A model generated the notes under the pieces. It had not been told where the DNA came from and ran no database searches. It saw nothing but the letters and a program-made list of their open reading frames with translations. A stretch of DNA of 64,000 nucleotides, from NCBI GenBank assembly GCA_004380135.1, contig QXCR01000010.1:593268-657267 (forward strand). The letters are read 5' to 3'. The position numbers and the translations under genes were made by a program. The DNA comes from Stemphylium vesicarium (taxonomy: Eukaryota > Ascomycota > Dothideomycetes > Pleosporales > Pleosporaceae). This document shows, in pieces, positions 20,033 through 31,418 of the stretch; the stretch's first letter is position 1, and each line of letters starts with the position of its first letter.

Positions 20033-22414
20033 TCATATCATGCTCGCTATCGAGTTCAACGCTGTTGCCGTCGTTCGTATGCCGACCAACTCTGGCTCGC
20101 TGACCTGATGTGACACGCTTGGCGGGTACTGGTGACCCGAGAAGCTCGACAAGCTTCGTAGTGGGGCTGTGAACATACCTAAGACAGCCCCCTGCCGGGT
20201 CGTTCGTTCGGACGTCCGTTCCATCTGTGCTTCATTGTAAGATGCTGCCGTGGGTGTTCGAACCGAGCGCATCGTAGGCGTCGCTGAGCTTGGCGTTGGG
20301 TATGCCGTATTGCTCGTATAGCATGAACTGGTAGCATGGGGCGTGGATGTTGGCGTTGAAGTCGGCAAAGGCACAGTAGATGGTCCGCTTGGTATGCCAT
20401 ATGATTGTAGCGAAGAGGTACCCGGTATCGGTGTAGGTGTGGAATGCCGATGAGAAGTTGCGTCGGCTTGCGACATGTCGTGCTTGATCGGATACGAAGA
20501 CGATGTAGCGGAAGCAGAGGATGCCGCGCGAACGCGTCCGGCTTGTGTTTCACGGCGACGCTTAGGGCCGTCTTTGACTTTCGGGTGCGTATGACACTGC
20601 GCTTGTTGTCAGTACAATTGGGCTTGTAGCACCACAAACACTCTTCCGAAGCATTTGCCCGGCTTGACGCGAGGGCGCCGACTGACCTTGTACGCATGCC
20701 GAAACCACGTTGTTCCTTTCTTCTTATTGCTCACCAACGCTATCCATTCACCGCAACTTCCACAAAGACCTTCCCATACATCAAGGTTGCCTTCCGTTCG
20801 GCGAGTATCCTGTGGGCCCTGGAATGCTGCACCGGTGGCCGCGCTGACACCGTGCGTGAAAGACTTGTCATACCAAAACGCACTGTTCTTCAATACCAGC
20901 CATCGCCCAGGTTTGCAGAGTCCGCACCATCCTTCACGCTTGTTTCCATGCCCGCGTACCCATCTTGGAGTGTATAAATCGCCTACAAATCGAAGGTCTT
21001 GTTCGTGCGGGACAAGATCGGGGTCTGAGGGGTTCATGTCAGATTCTGGAGGGTCCAGGGCCTTCTCGTGCAGTGATGAGTATAGATCTGGCGGGTCTGA
21101 AAGGTCGGCGAAGTGGGATGAACAGCCTCCGTGACGGTCTGCATTACTTTGGAGTAGGCGGAAGAGGCCCTGCGAAGGGAGTGGTCGAGGCACTTCGAGA
21201 TGGTAAGGCGATTGATCTTGGGGCGAAAAGAATGGCGAATTGTTGGAAGGTGGAGGGTTACTTTGTGAATATAAGATGTTTTGCGCGGCCATTCCAAAAT
21301 TGTTATAGGCGCTGGGCGGATATGCTGGCATAGAGTGATGCGGGTTGAGCCTAGGACCATAAGGCGCAAAACGATCCGGAACTTGTGAAACGATGCGCGG
21401 ATTTGTCGGTGTGGATGTTGGCGCATGTCCAGTAGACCACCGTTTAAACCGGGTACTGTCTAATGTGTACGGTGAGGATCGGACGTTGTTGTGCGGCGCT
21501 GGTGAAGCACGGGAGCGGCTCCCGCCCCGTACAACGCCATCATATTGAGGACGACGTGGCGACGCAAGCGGCGATAGAAGATGACTTGTGCTTGGCTCCG
21601 GATGGTTCCACGTATCATACTCAGACGCATATGAAACTGGTTCCGAGGTACCCATCTCCTCGTAAGCCGCGGACTCTGGGAGCACACCACCGGTACTTGA
21701 CATTGAGAACGAGGATTCGGACAGTCGCCTAGTAGAGCTCGGATTGAAGTTTGCCATGTTCTCATGATCCTGTTGGGCCATGCCATTGTATTGGCGCAAG
21801 TCAATGATGGGCGTGTTCTCGTCGTGACCCATCATGCTTCGATTGAAGTCCGTCGCATCCGAATCCAGGGACGGAAATGACTCCAGTTCTTCGCATACCT
21901 TCTGACCCCATGGACCTTTGTTTGTTAGCACCGCGGTAAGGATAGCTCGGCTATGCAGCTTACTTGTGTCGATGACGCCCGGAAAGAAGTCAGTGGTTGC
22001 AAGCGACGGTGGAGCAGCCATGCTGTTACTATAGATATCGCTGCTTGTGACAGACGTTTGGGCTGCATTCATATTCGATCGCGCGATTAGGTGTGACGAG
22101 TCGTTTCTGTTGCCTACAGGGGGACCCCGCAGTGCAGCATTGTACGAAGGGTGTGTCTGTGGCACCGCCCACGAGGGTTGTGGCGGTGATGGTCTAGGCA
22201 TCTGTAATAGGTTCTGTGGCTGTTGTTGTCCTTGTGGAGGGTAACCACCGTACGGGTACATCATCTGCATTCCTGGCGTAGGAGATGATTGTCCCAAGGC
22301 ATATTGTCTATTAGGCGATGGCCGGTATCTATATGCCGGTCAGCCTGCGCGAACATGGATCGACAGCCTCTGACTACTGGAGAGAGCTTACTGTTGAACC
22401 GCGTTGTAATCCAT
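20033..22414 (-). CDS. Rua1-type transcription regulator (Rua1_C domain)
   Basis: Four exons are inferred (22392-22414, 21964-22328, 20687-21915, 20033-20596), 726 residues. The short first exon encodes MDYNAVQQ. The 48-bp second intron is in phase with the frame and was recognised by its GTAAGC donor, GCTAAC branch and AAAG acceptor. The first 430 residues are Pro/Ser/Gln/Asn-rich and disordered. The conserved C-terminal module follows: FVGDLYTPRWVRGHGNKREG, WCGLCKPGRWLVLKNSAFWY, FTHGVSAATGAAFQGP, WEGLCGSCGEWIALVSNKKK and TTWFRHAYKCHTHPK, with paired Cys and His that likely bind zinc. In Ustilago maydis Rua1 activates the ustilagic acid cluster; in ascomycetes the targets of this family are mostly unknown. 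The tail is Thr/Ser/Pro-rich. A possible additional intron near 20180 would change only the last residues. Confidence 0.87.
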
Positions 22415-25400
22415 CTTGAGCTCCGCCTATTTTATACGACGACCTTTACGGTGTGTAGTTAACGGTCTGTATTCCAAGCTGGTAAGCAACTGGCCAGGCG
22501 ATGTATGGTTTCGCTAGGAACTCGGTATGGCTGAGGGGCTTGTCATGGGTTATTTGTCGAGGAACACAAGGCAGAGTGCAGACGCAAGACACTCACTTCG
22601 GTAGCGAGAGTAGAAATTTGCAGTCAAAGGAGTGTGTCAAAGCGATAGCGCTGTGCGACTATGGCTGAGGAGGTGTGGCACCGAATGAGACTGTGAGCTT
22701 TCTTCAAAAGAGTGTACGAGAACAAACGTTCCCAACGCAGCCAGCGCGGATGGAGCCCGCTCCAAAGGAAAGAAAGGTTTACAAAGATAGTTGGGCAAGA
22801 TCCTAAAGAGTGACGGGCCAAATAGAAAGGAAGACGGTTGAAGGGGCTGTTAGGCTATATGATGCACACACGGGTTTGCAACATCCGAGAGGAACAACGA
22901 AGAGTAATGGCGTCTGCAATCGACGCAACGGAACCGCTTGGGCTCAGGTTTGAGAGAAGTGTCGCGACGCGCCTTGGCTGCAGGTGATCTGGAACGAACA
23001 CAGCAGAAGCGTTCACCCAAAAGAGAGTCTGGCGGGGATAGTGTAGTGGGTGGTGGACCGCGCGCAAGGCTGCTGGGATTCCAAAAGGCGATTAGACGCA
23101 CTCGGAACGGTCGCACCAGTCGTTGTCTCCATGGCCCTGTCGGCTCACTCGGAGAGGCTCCTCGGGGGTGGGCAGCAAGCGCCCCATGTTGCTAACGCAG
23201 AGGTGTCGACATGGGTGAAGCGCTGCTAACAGCCATCACGACCAGCTCTGACAGGGGAAGACTTGGTCGGTTAATTCAGTTGGACGGGCAATCCATCGGT
23301 CGTTGCGACCTGAAGTCAAGTTTCAGCGCTTGATTGGGATGGTGTAGGGCCTCTCAGGAAGGATGGAGTGACAAGAGGGCATGGCCGGGAAATACGCAAC
23401 CTCGCCGTGTATCAACACAATTACTACAGTTTAGCAACCCGTTTCATCGCATCAGGAAGACTCTGTGCTGAATTGGGCGGAGGACGGTCCCGAGGGCGGC
23501 GCTGATTGGGGATGAGGTTCGTGCCGTCGCGTGTGGCGCGTAGGTGGGAGAAGGAAGGCATGAGTCAGCAATTGCTTCCACCCCGCCCCACGTCTCTTTA
23601 CCGCGTCGCGACACGGGCGAAACACTCCTGACACACGTCCAGGGGCATCTGCGACCCACCCTGCCCGCAACATGTACCGCACCATTACCACAATTCGCAC
23701 CTTTTCCCGAATTGATTCGCCGACAGGAACACTCGGCAGTGTCGCGCAGCGGAGCGATGGCCGAATACCCATCTACGCTCGACGCTCCTCTATCCACTGC
23801 TCCAGGACTGCCCGCGCTATCACTGAATGGTAGCATCATCACCTGTACGTTGCTCTGTCGACAGAGACATCATCTTGCAGAGCAGGATTTGCGGTCTTTT
23901 GCTAGTTCTTCGTAATGGCCCCGTTACCGTGCGAACCATGACAAGCTTTTGCACATGCCGCCGAGTCATTTTATTTTGACAAGTGACAGCGGCCGATCGC
24001 CAAATTGGACATGCTAGTGTGAAGTGGCAGGCTGTCACTACATGTCCACTATTATATCGTTCCTGACTTGATCACCTACAGGTCGACCCCTTGCCTCGCT
24101 ACGACAGCTTCGCCAAATGAATCGCGACAGCTACCTTTGCGTCGGCCCATCAGCTCGCTACCCGGCCTGCCTCATTCCCTTACCAGGCTCGGGATTGCCA
24201 CGGTGATGGGATTTCGAACGTCTGAGGCGCCTTTAATTTGCTGATAGTCCCAAGCATGAACTATTGCAGGCATGCTTTGGATCTCGCGTGGGACAAGCCA
24301 AGTCGGAGGATGCGCTGCAAGGTGCAACCTGCAAGCTCGTCAGCGTCACTGCCAGGAGGAACTATTACATCTCCACCATCGGTAAGCTCCGTCCAATCAC
24401 CTCTGCAGTGGCTACGAGTCACTTTCCCTCGGATACAGCCTTCTGTAACCTCAGCCATTCCTTGGTAATCCTCGGCGCGAATGACACCTCATATAAACAA
24501 TGTAAACTCATACTTAGTTAACGCAAGCCTTGACCAAGTGTCGCATTAGGGCGCATCACCGGATTGCAACCTGGACCTGACTGATCATCGCGAAAGGCGT
24601 TAGAAGACTACAAGTCCGTCCTCAGTTCCGGACCAGATTTACAATCCAGAGTGGCACCGGCTCGTGCTCGAAGTAATCTCAACGCCGAGCATGCTGTTCT
24701 GGGACTCGGCGATGTTGAGTATCGCCATTTCTCCGGACGGAACTTATTCGCCCTCTGTGTACCCCCGTTTTATGCTTACCCGTCTCTGAATCCATGTAGC
24801 GACTTCTTCTTTACTACGCCTCCAAGTCTCGCGCGCGTCACTCATACTGTCATTACTGGTCTTTTGCTATAATGTACTCCAGTTACCGAGGAGCCTCATA
24901 CTTCAAGAACAGCGTTATGTACATCATCGCACCCCACTCGCCTCTTTCAGTCTCGATGCGACAGCGACAGCTACTGTTTCAACACTATCAGAGATGCCAA
25001 GGGTAGTACACCATTCTCAGCCTCATGACGTATGCTGCACCAGATTGGGCGGACTATATTTGGGCTTCACTTGGGTGCCGCACCGAACGAGGCGCTTCCA
25101 CCTGGCCAAACCCAGCCGCTCATCTCAGCCCTATGTCAGTACATAACTGGAGGGGTCTTTGCAGGATCGACGCAACGTAGGAGCTGGGGTCATCCATGTT
25201 CCTAACAGGATGGTTTTGACAGGCCACCGCTGGCGGAGCGGGACGCGCGGACAGCCACACTACAGGCACTAAACTTTGATGCCAACCCGACCTGACAGTC
25301 AAGTAACGTGCGGCAATGGTCCAGGTGGTGGTCGAAACAACGAGAATCCCCAGATTGGTTGTTGCACTAAGAGAAGGATAAGGTATCGCGTGAGCGTCAT

Positions 25401-25608
25401 CTCTCTAATGGCGAAGTATGGTATATGATCGTGCATTATACATTTCATCTATGGCGAACATTCTCAAGCGCGCATTTAGCAACGCCCAACTCTTGCAGCA
25501 ATAGCGGAGCATCAAACCCGATGAACTTAAACTGTATCTTAGACTCCGCTTGCATTTAGCCCGACACGCGTCCCATCTTTATGATGCAAAAGTTACAGGT
25601 GTCATCTC
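22415..25608. other. Long region without a confident gene; scattered exon-like pieces
   Basis: About 3.2 kb. The left part holds the promoter of the Rua1-type gene. From about 23757 to 24900 on the plus strand there are exon-like pieces, for example one starting MAEYPSTLDAPLSTAPGLPA at 23757, one near 24262-24380, and one near 24600-24780. They lie next to possible GT and AG splice sites, but I could not chain them into one protein or match them to a family. They may be a small unknown gene or a decayed one. Nothing else stands out. Confidence 0.35.
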
Positions 25609-27391
25609 TTACAACTTCCCAATCTTGATCTCACAGCCCCCGCTGACCGTGTCAAAACTCAGACTACTAGCTCCATTTCCCTTCTTTGCTTCGACATGGT
25701 TCTTCCCTGGTTCATCCTTCTCTTTGAGTAGCTCCAAACCTTTGCCTTGCAGGTGTAGCGCACCACTCAATGATGTCCCGTCCACGAAGCCCGTCCACTC
25801 TTCCGGATACGTCACGTCCAGTCCCCCGGATGTGCTCTTATGCGTACTGACAAGTCCAGTCATGGGTATATTCTTCGCTTTGTAGGGTGCGCGAAGTGTC
25901 AAAGACGTCTGGCCAGAGCGTGTTTGGGTGTAAATCTCCGACTGGTAATCGCCAGACTTGAAAGGAAGGAGGTCTGCTGTTACGAGGCCGGCAACCGAGT
26001 TCATCTCTGTTCGCGAACCGTGGATAAATGTGCCGTCAACCGAGCCGACTGTTGTATTGATGAATGTTTGATAGTCTCGTTCGGGAATATGCTTTCGTTT
26101 GAAGTCCGTGCGTATGCTACCGGATAACGAGTCAACCATAAAGACTGCGGGATTCGACGACCCTTTGGCAGCTTCTTGGGGCTCAATGTCAATGTTTACA
26201 GAGCCGCTCTTTGTTTTGACGGAAAGAAGATCGAAGAGGGCAAACTTTCCGCTGATGGATCCAGAGATGGTCTGCAGGTGAGTTTGCCGCGAGGGAAAAG
26301 CGACAGCGTCCAGGGTACCAGTAGTGAGTGAAATGGAGGTCGATTCCGTGACGGTGAAGTTGGCGCCGCTGTGAATCTGCATGCCCATGTGATTGGAGTG
26401 AATCTTCAATATCTGCATCGAGGCTCCTGGTGCTACGTAGATGACTATTGACATGCCGAGGCAGGCGGTACCAGATCGGACTCCATCGAAGCCATCCGGA
26501 AATGACGGGTCGCCGATAGATAGTCCTGATGGAGTCTGTACATACTTGATGCTACTGACGTCGACCGTTGGTGACACTGCATATGACATCTTGACTTGCA
26601 CAGTACAAGGTGCTTGTTCAGCGGGTGCCTGCGCAACATGTATCCAGCCCGCCACGCGCTTGTATGGACCATCTAGCTGGTGTATCGCCTCCTGGATGTT
26701 GAGCTCGTTTGGCTTACCGAAATCGTACAATTCGGTTCTAACGCTGTACTCGTTGCCACACTTTGATGGCCACCGAATCGGGAAGACTTGCCGTTGGTCT
26801 CCTGATGCCGCCGATTGCGCTGTTGCCGATGGGGATGGCCACGGGATGGTAATGAGCTCCGGCCGGTCGGAGTCGTCATCGATGAAACCTTCGGGATGTG
26901 TGGGATCGGATTGAGCCGATTGAGCCGAGGTTTGAGGAGCTTTCACTGCAGCCTTGGGATACGTTAGTACTGGCTGATTCTTTCGCGCTTCTGTTACACA
27001 CTTGTCTGTCTCTGCGAACCGACACAGCCGCCGCCATCAAGGCTAGCATCGCAGCCACCAACATGACGGAAAGTACCGTGGCGAGTAGTTTGAACCACGC
27101 CTTCTTCATGCAACGCTGCCTCAAGCTTCTTTTGCCATACTGGTCCTCTTTGAAGGTTGCGTCCCTGGCCTCTCGACCATCGAAAGATAGGAGCCTCGCG
27201 CCTTCTTCTCCACTCAGCCGGCTCGTGAAGAGAGCTGGGGTGGTAGCTTCGAGATAGCTAGGTGGCGCTTCAGATTCTTGTTCAACAGCAGGCTCTAGAA
27301 GGGGCGTTGAACGCTCGTTATATGGCGATGGGGATATTACGATTTGCGGTCGCCATGACCGACTGTTTGCCGTTGCGGTATCGATGTACAT
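25609..27391 (-). CDS. Type II membrane protein with adhesin-like beta-repeat ectodomain
   Basis: Two exons (26998-27391 and 25609-26945) with a TACTAAC branch site in the intron encode 576 residues. Residues 1-105 are cytosolic and polar (PPSYLEATTP, a PPxY-like motif). One membrane span follows (FKLLATVLSVMLVAAMLALMAAAV, about 108-130). The remaining 440 residues face outside and contain repeating beta-strand elements such as SISLTTGTLDAV, LQTISGSISGKFALFDLLSV, KTKSGSVNIDIEP, DSLSGSIRTDF, NTTVGSVDGTFI and TSLSGALHLQGKG, resembling the DUF4097/adhesin-like beta-helix repeats. Function is unknown; cell-surface or vacuolar-membrane placement is inferred. The exact donor (GTAACA at 26997) was chosen because it alone keeps the frame open. 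Confidence 0.8.
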
Positions 27392-27854
27392 GACTCGGCT
27401 TCGGATCAGTGATTGTGAGGCCCAAAACTGGAGGAGATGTATGAAGAGAGTGAGAGATGGAGCGATGAAGAAGGAAGCAAGTCAGGCAGCGAGTGCTGAG
27501 AATATCACATTTAGGTCCAGGCACCTAGAAGCCTGATCTGCAGTTGCAAAGGCTGGGTAGAGAAGTGTGCTGCTACACTTTTGTTTCGGACATGGAAACG
27601 CTGCATGTTTGATGTCGGGCTTGGCAAAGGGGCGGCTGGCAGACGATATTAGGCTGCTAGACGGCTAGGCCAAGATGTTACTTTTTCCTCTGATGATAGT
27701 TTCACGGCGGTTGATCAATTGCAGAGACGGACACGGTGACTTGGAGAGCGGGCCCCCCGAGATGATGCGTGTGGTAGGGCTTGGCGGTTGACGTAGCCAG
27801 GTGTCGTCGCATTGCCGCATTGCCGCATCGCCGCATCGCATTCTCCACCTCGAC
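27392..27854. other. Divergent promoter region
   Basis: About 460 bp between the membrane protein (minus) and Sec39 (plus). Just before the Sec39 start the leader carries short GCCGCAT-type repeats (27810-27840). No gene is seen. Confidence 0.5.
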
Positions 27855-30791
27855 ATGGCGGCTCTCCAGAAGCTGTCGAAACTCTCGGGCCCACACTGTG
27901 TGCTGCTCGCCGTGCAGTATGCCACCCAGGCCAAGATTGCGGCCTTGCGGGCCTTGACAGCCCTGCGCGACGGCGACCTACCACTCGAGCTCAGCCTGAG
28001 CATCCTGCTGCAATACCTGCCTGAAGAGCATGACCCGGAAGCATACCACGCCTACCTTCACGGCCTGGCCACCGGCTCGCGGCACCCTGGCGAGAGCCCT
28101 GCCGAATGCCTGGACGTGGCGTCTGTCGAGCAGCTCTCCAACGCGCGCGCAAAGAAGAAGCGGCTGGCCCTAGAGCTGCCATCAGTCGCACACCCTCTCT
28201 ATGCAGGCGACACTGACATGGACCTCTTCACCCATTTCCTCATCCATCGCGCCCACCGTATCGACGCGCAGACGGGCCTGCTGGACCTCGTCCCTCGGCT
28301 CGTCGTGCCCTTCCTAGGCCACTCCGAGTACCTTCGCACGTGGTTTATATCCACGGCCCTGCCCCTCCTGCGCCTCAGCTACGAGTACTATCCACAAGAT
28401 GCCGCCCCGACGCTCGACCAATTCGCGGCGCTGGAGGGGCAGCGCGCCATCGACATGCAGCTTTCCAGTGCCTGCAATGCAACAAGCAAACACGGCATAC
28501 ATAATACAGCCAGGGATCTAAAAGGCATCGTCGCCCCGTGGCTATGCGGAGCAAACGACCGCAAGCGGCGGCACATGGGCAGCGAAACCGACGAATGGGA
28601 CTGTCTGTTCCAATGGCTTCTGCATACGTCAAAAGAACATTTGGCCATGGTCGCAGCAGCCATCTCCGACTGGGACGGGCCGGAGGATATGGACCTTGGT
28701 GGCTACGAAGAGGGAAGAGACTACATTGACGACCATCAACAGCGGCATCTCGAGATCGAGTATGCGCGTACAGCCCTTGCATGTCTTTACCTGGTCGACC
28801 AGAGCGACGTGGGCTCATTGCAGACTGCACATGCGCTCCTAGGCCGCATATGTACGCTCCTCAACTACGATCCACCTCCAGATCTCGACATAACCGTAGA
28901 GAAACTGCCTTCCTACAACCTCAAAGACCCTCTACTACACGACTCGACCACTGCCCTTCTCAGAGAAGAAAGCCTGTTACATCCTGAAAACGCTCTCACC
29001 CAACCAGCAGCTGGCCCAACCCGCGTCCTGGAACTCCTCATATTTTCCTCGTGCCTTCTCTCTACTCTACAACACCCCGTCTCCGTCCGAGCGGTTGCGC
29101 ACATGTCTCTACGCGACGACTACTCGGAGCAAATGTCCTTGCTGCAGAAGATACTTCACACACTCAACACGGACTCCAAGAAAGACAGCGAGCAATGGGT
29201 TAGCATTCGGTCGAAGCTGTTGTGGCTGTGGAACTGGGGCACTGAAAGTCACGATGAGGATCGCAAGGCCCAAGGTATCTTCGGCATGCTAGATAGCAAA
29301 ACCATGGAAACAGAAATACTGAAAGCTCTTCTCGAGAGCAATCATTTTCCACTCGCCATAGAGACATACATCAAGCCAGCCTTTGGCCAGCAGCCGCTCC
29401 TTTCTTCTGATATAGAGCAAGTCGCACTCGCTTCAGCCATGCACTTCTACGACAACGCCAGCAACGGGAACCGCAATCGGGGTGGGATGAAACGAGCCGC
29501 TGACATATTGGCTGCTTTTGCACCTCATTTCCCCACCTCCTTGCGCTTTCGCCGTTTTCAGGCCCTGCTTTCAGCAACTCACGCCATGTCTTTTTACTCG
29601 CTTATACTCCACCACGGCGTGCCCTTTCAACCCGTCAATATCAGAGTTAGCTCTAATCCTTTGTCTTTGGTACGAAAGCTGTTATCGCAAAACAAAGGAA
29701 GTTACACGAAGCTTGACGATCTGGTCTCTATTGGACAGAACTTGGTAGTAGCAATGCCTTCGACGATTATGGATGAAGAGGGTGGGGATGCACAGCTTGA
29801 TTCTGCAGCGGTTGAACGGAATAAAATGGCTGCCGAGAGACGAGTCATTGGAATGGCAATCGAGGCTGCACTGGAAGAGGACGATTTTGAGACCGCATAC
29901 TCCTACGTCGTAAACCGATTGACGCCGCCTACTCCGCCCGCAGTCCCAACATCCCAAACGTTTGTGTTCGGTTCAGGTGACGTCGAAGACCACCAGGACG
30001 AAGCAGAGAACGTCGCCTGGCGGGCTGCTCTGCGGGCTGGACGTTACAATTCACCATCGTCATCCACCATCTGGTCACAAGCTAGCAGTACGGCAAGACC
30101 AGACTTGAGAAGGCTCGAACAACGCATGGACCTTCTTTCGCAAGCGCTCATGTTAGCACCACCCAATCATCTAGAAGAGGTTCTCGGCGTCTGGCAGCAA
30201 TGCGAAGCTGAAACGATGCACCTTCTCACCCAAGAAACCGAGGCAGAAGAACGATTCAACGACGCGGCAGACAGGAAGCTCCCCGGTGCTTTTGACCTTG
30301 AGACAATCACCGTTCAGCCTCGTCGCGAAGTTGGCAGGGGCGCAGTCGAAGAGGCACCAATGGGTCTGTTCGACGTGGCGCGTGGTGCTGCAGCGGCATT
30401 CTCCAAAACGGCATTTCCCCTACGTGGAAGCACAGAAGCTGCATCGAATACCAATCCAAGTTCCAGTCGCGTGAGTATGGACGGAAGTGAGCCAGGCAGC
30501 ATCGACGGCCAAGAGCGTATTCGGAGGAGGGACATGGTAACCAATGCCGCGACTGGAGCTCTGGCTTCCGGCATTGGATGGATGCTGGGTACACCAACTA
30601 ATATACTCGTCGATCTCTATGCTGACAGATTCCAGGTGCGAAGCCAGTCGCCGAATGAGCTCCTTGCCGAGCCTTCCATCCAAGAAAGAACTCCCGTCAC
30701 GTTACATTATAGGTCAGAGTATAGCACATTTAGTCACTCCTACGTCCACGTAGACATTAAAGATATCCCTTACACCCTGCCAAAAAAATAA
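27855..30791 (+). CDS. SEC39: Sec39-domain protein of the Dsl1/NRZ tethering complex
   Basis: One long exon gives 978 residues from the ATG at 27855 (MAALQKLSKLSGPH); an upstream in-frame ATG at 27801 lies in repetitive leader and is less likely. The start contains VLLAVQYATQAKIAALRAL and LPLELSLSILLQYLPEEHDP, the hallmark of fungal Sec39 domains. The rest is an alpha-helical solenoid with little low-complexity sequence until about residue 820, where charged and Ser-rich parts follow. Sec39 is an ER peripheral subunit that, with Dsl1 and Tip20, captures Golgi-derived COPI vesicles for fusion at the ER. It is a single-copy essential function in yeast. Length agrees with filamentous fungal homologues, which exceed the yeast protein. 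Confidence 0.9.
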   Translation: MAALQKLSKLSGPHCVLLAVQYATQAKIAALRALTALRDGDLPLELSLSILLQYLPEEHDPEAYHAYLHGLATGSRHPGESPAECLDVASVEQLSNARAKKKRLALELPSVAHPLYAGDTDMDLFTHFLIHRAHRIDAQTGLLDLVPRLVVPFLGHSEYLRTWFISTALPLLRLSYEYYPQDAAPTLDQFAALEGQRAIDMQLSSACNATSKHGIHNTARDLKGIVAPWLCGANDRKRRHMGSETDEWDCLFQWLLHTSKEHLAMVAAAISDWDGPEDMDLGGYEEGRDYIDDHQQRHLEIEYARTALACLYLVDQSDVGSLQTAHALLGRICTLLNYDPPPDLDITVEKLPSYNLKDPLLHDSTTALLREESLLHPENALTQPAAGPTRVLELLIFSSCLLSTLQHPVSVRAVAHMSLRDDYSEQMSLLQKILHTLNTDSKKDSEQWVSIRSKLLWLWNWGTESHDEDRKAQGIFGMLDSKTMETEILKALLESNHFPLAIETYIKPAFGQQPLLSSDIEQVALASAMHFYDNASNGNRNRGGMKRAADILAAFAPHFPTSLRFRRFQALLSATHAMSFYSLILHHGVPFQPVNIRVSSNPLSLVRKLLSQNKGSYTKLDDLVSIGQNLVVAMPSTIMDEEGGDAQLDSAAVERNKMAAERRVIGMAIEAALEEDDFETAYSYVVNRLTPPTPPAVPTSQTFVFGSGDVEDHQDEAENVAWRAALRAGRYNSPSSSTIWSQASSTARPDLRRLEQRMDLLSQALMLAPPNHLEEVLGVWQQCEAETMHLLTQETEAEERFNDAADRKLPGAFDLETITVQPRREVGRGAVEEAPMGLFDVARGAAAAFSKTAFPLRGSTEAASNTNPSSSRVSMDGSEPGSIDGQERIRRRDMVTNAATGALASGIGWMLGTPTNILVDLYADRFQVRSQSPNELLAEPSIQERTPVTLHYRSEYSTFSHSYVHVDIKDIPYTLPKK

Positions 30792-31418
30792 ATCAAAAAG
30801 CTCGAGAACCTCGGAACCGTTAAGCCGTCTGCTCAATGACTGATTACGCTCCGCCGTCAAACATCATTGACAGCATATGAAGCCTGGCCGCTAGAGACTT
30901 GTAAAGGATAACAATGCCAGATGGCCATCTAGCCCAAATTCCCTCACGTATCATGTTTAGGCACAGTATGTGAAAAGTCCGACCTGGATACGTGATATAT
31001 ACGTAGTGATGCATTCTCCCCTAAAGACCACTTTCCGTCGGAGATCTTCTACTCATGTGTACGTAGTCGTGCATCAACCTTGGCCCACAAACGCCACTAG
31101 AAGAGTTCACTTACAAGAAATGCGAAAGTAAAAGTAGCTAAGAAAAAAGAGAAAAAAAAAATAACCAGTAGAACTCCGCCGCTAATGCTTTGTGCGAAAG
31201 TGGGATATGGCTATGCCCAAAACGAGGATATCATCTCGCAAAAGACCTGTGCAATAACAATCCAACGCACAAGTTTTTGCCAACATTGCAATGTTGATTG
31301 AGTCTTCCGTGGTTACACAACGACAACACCACCACAATCTCTTCATCTTCCAACATGCGTCTCGTGTATCTGACCCTTCATGTAACTCTCAGACTTTACA
31401 AACCCTGCAAAACGTCGC
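30792..31418. other. Convergent 3' region
   Basis: About 630 bp between the stops of two convergent genes; it holds both 3' untranslated regions, including A-rich stretches near 31140-31165. No gene is seen. Confidence 0.5.
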
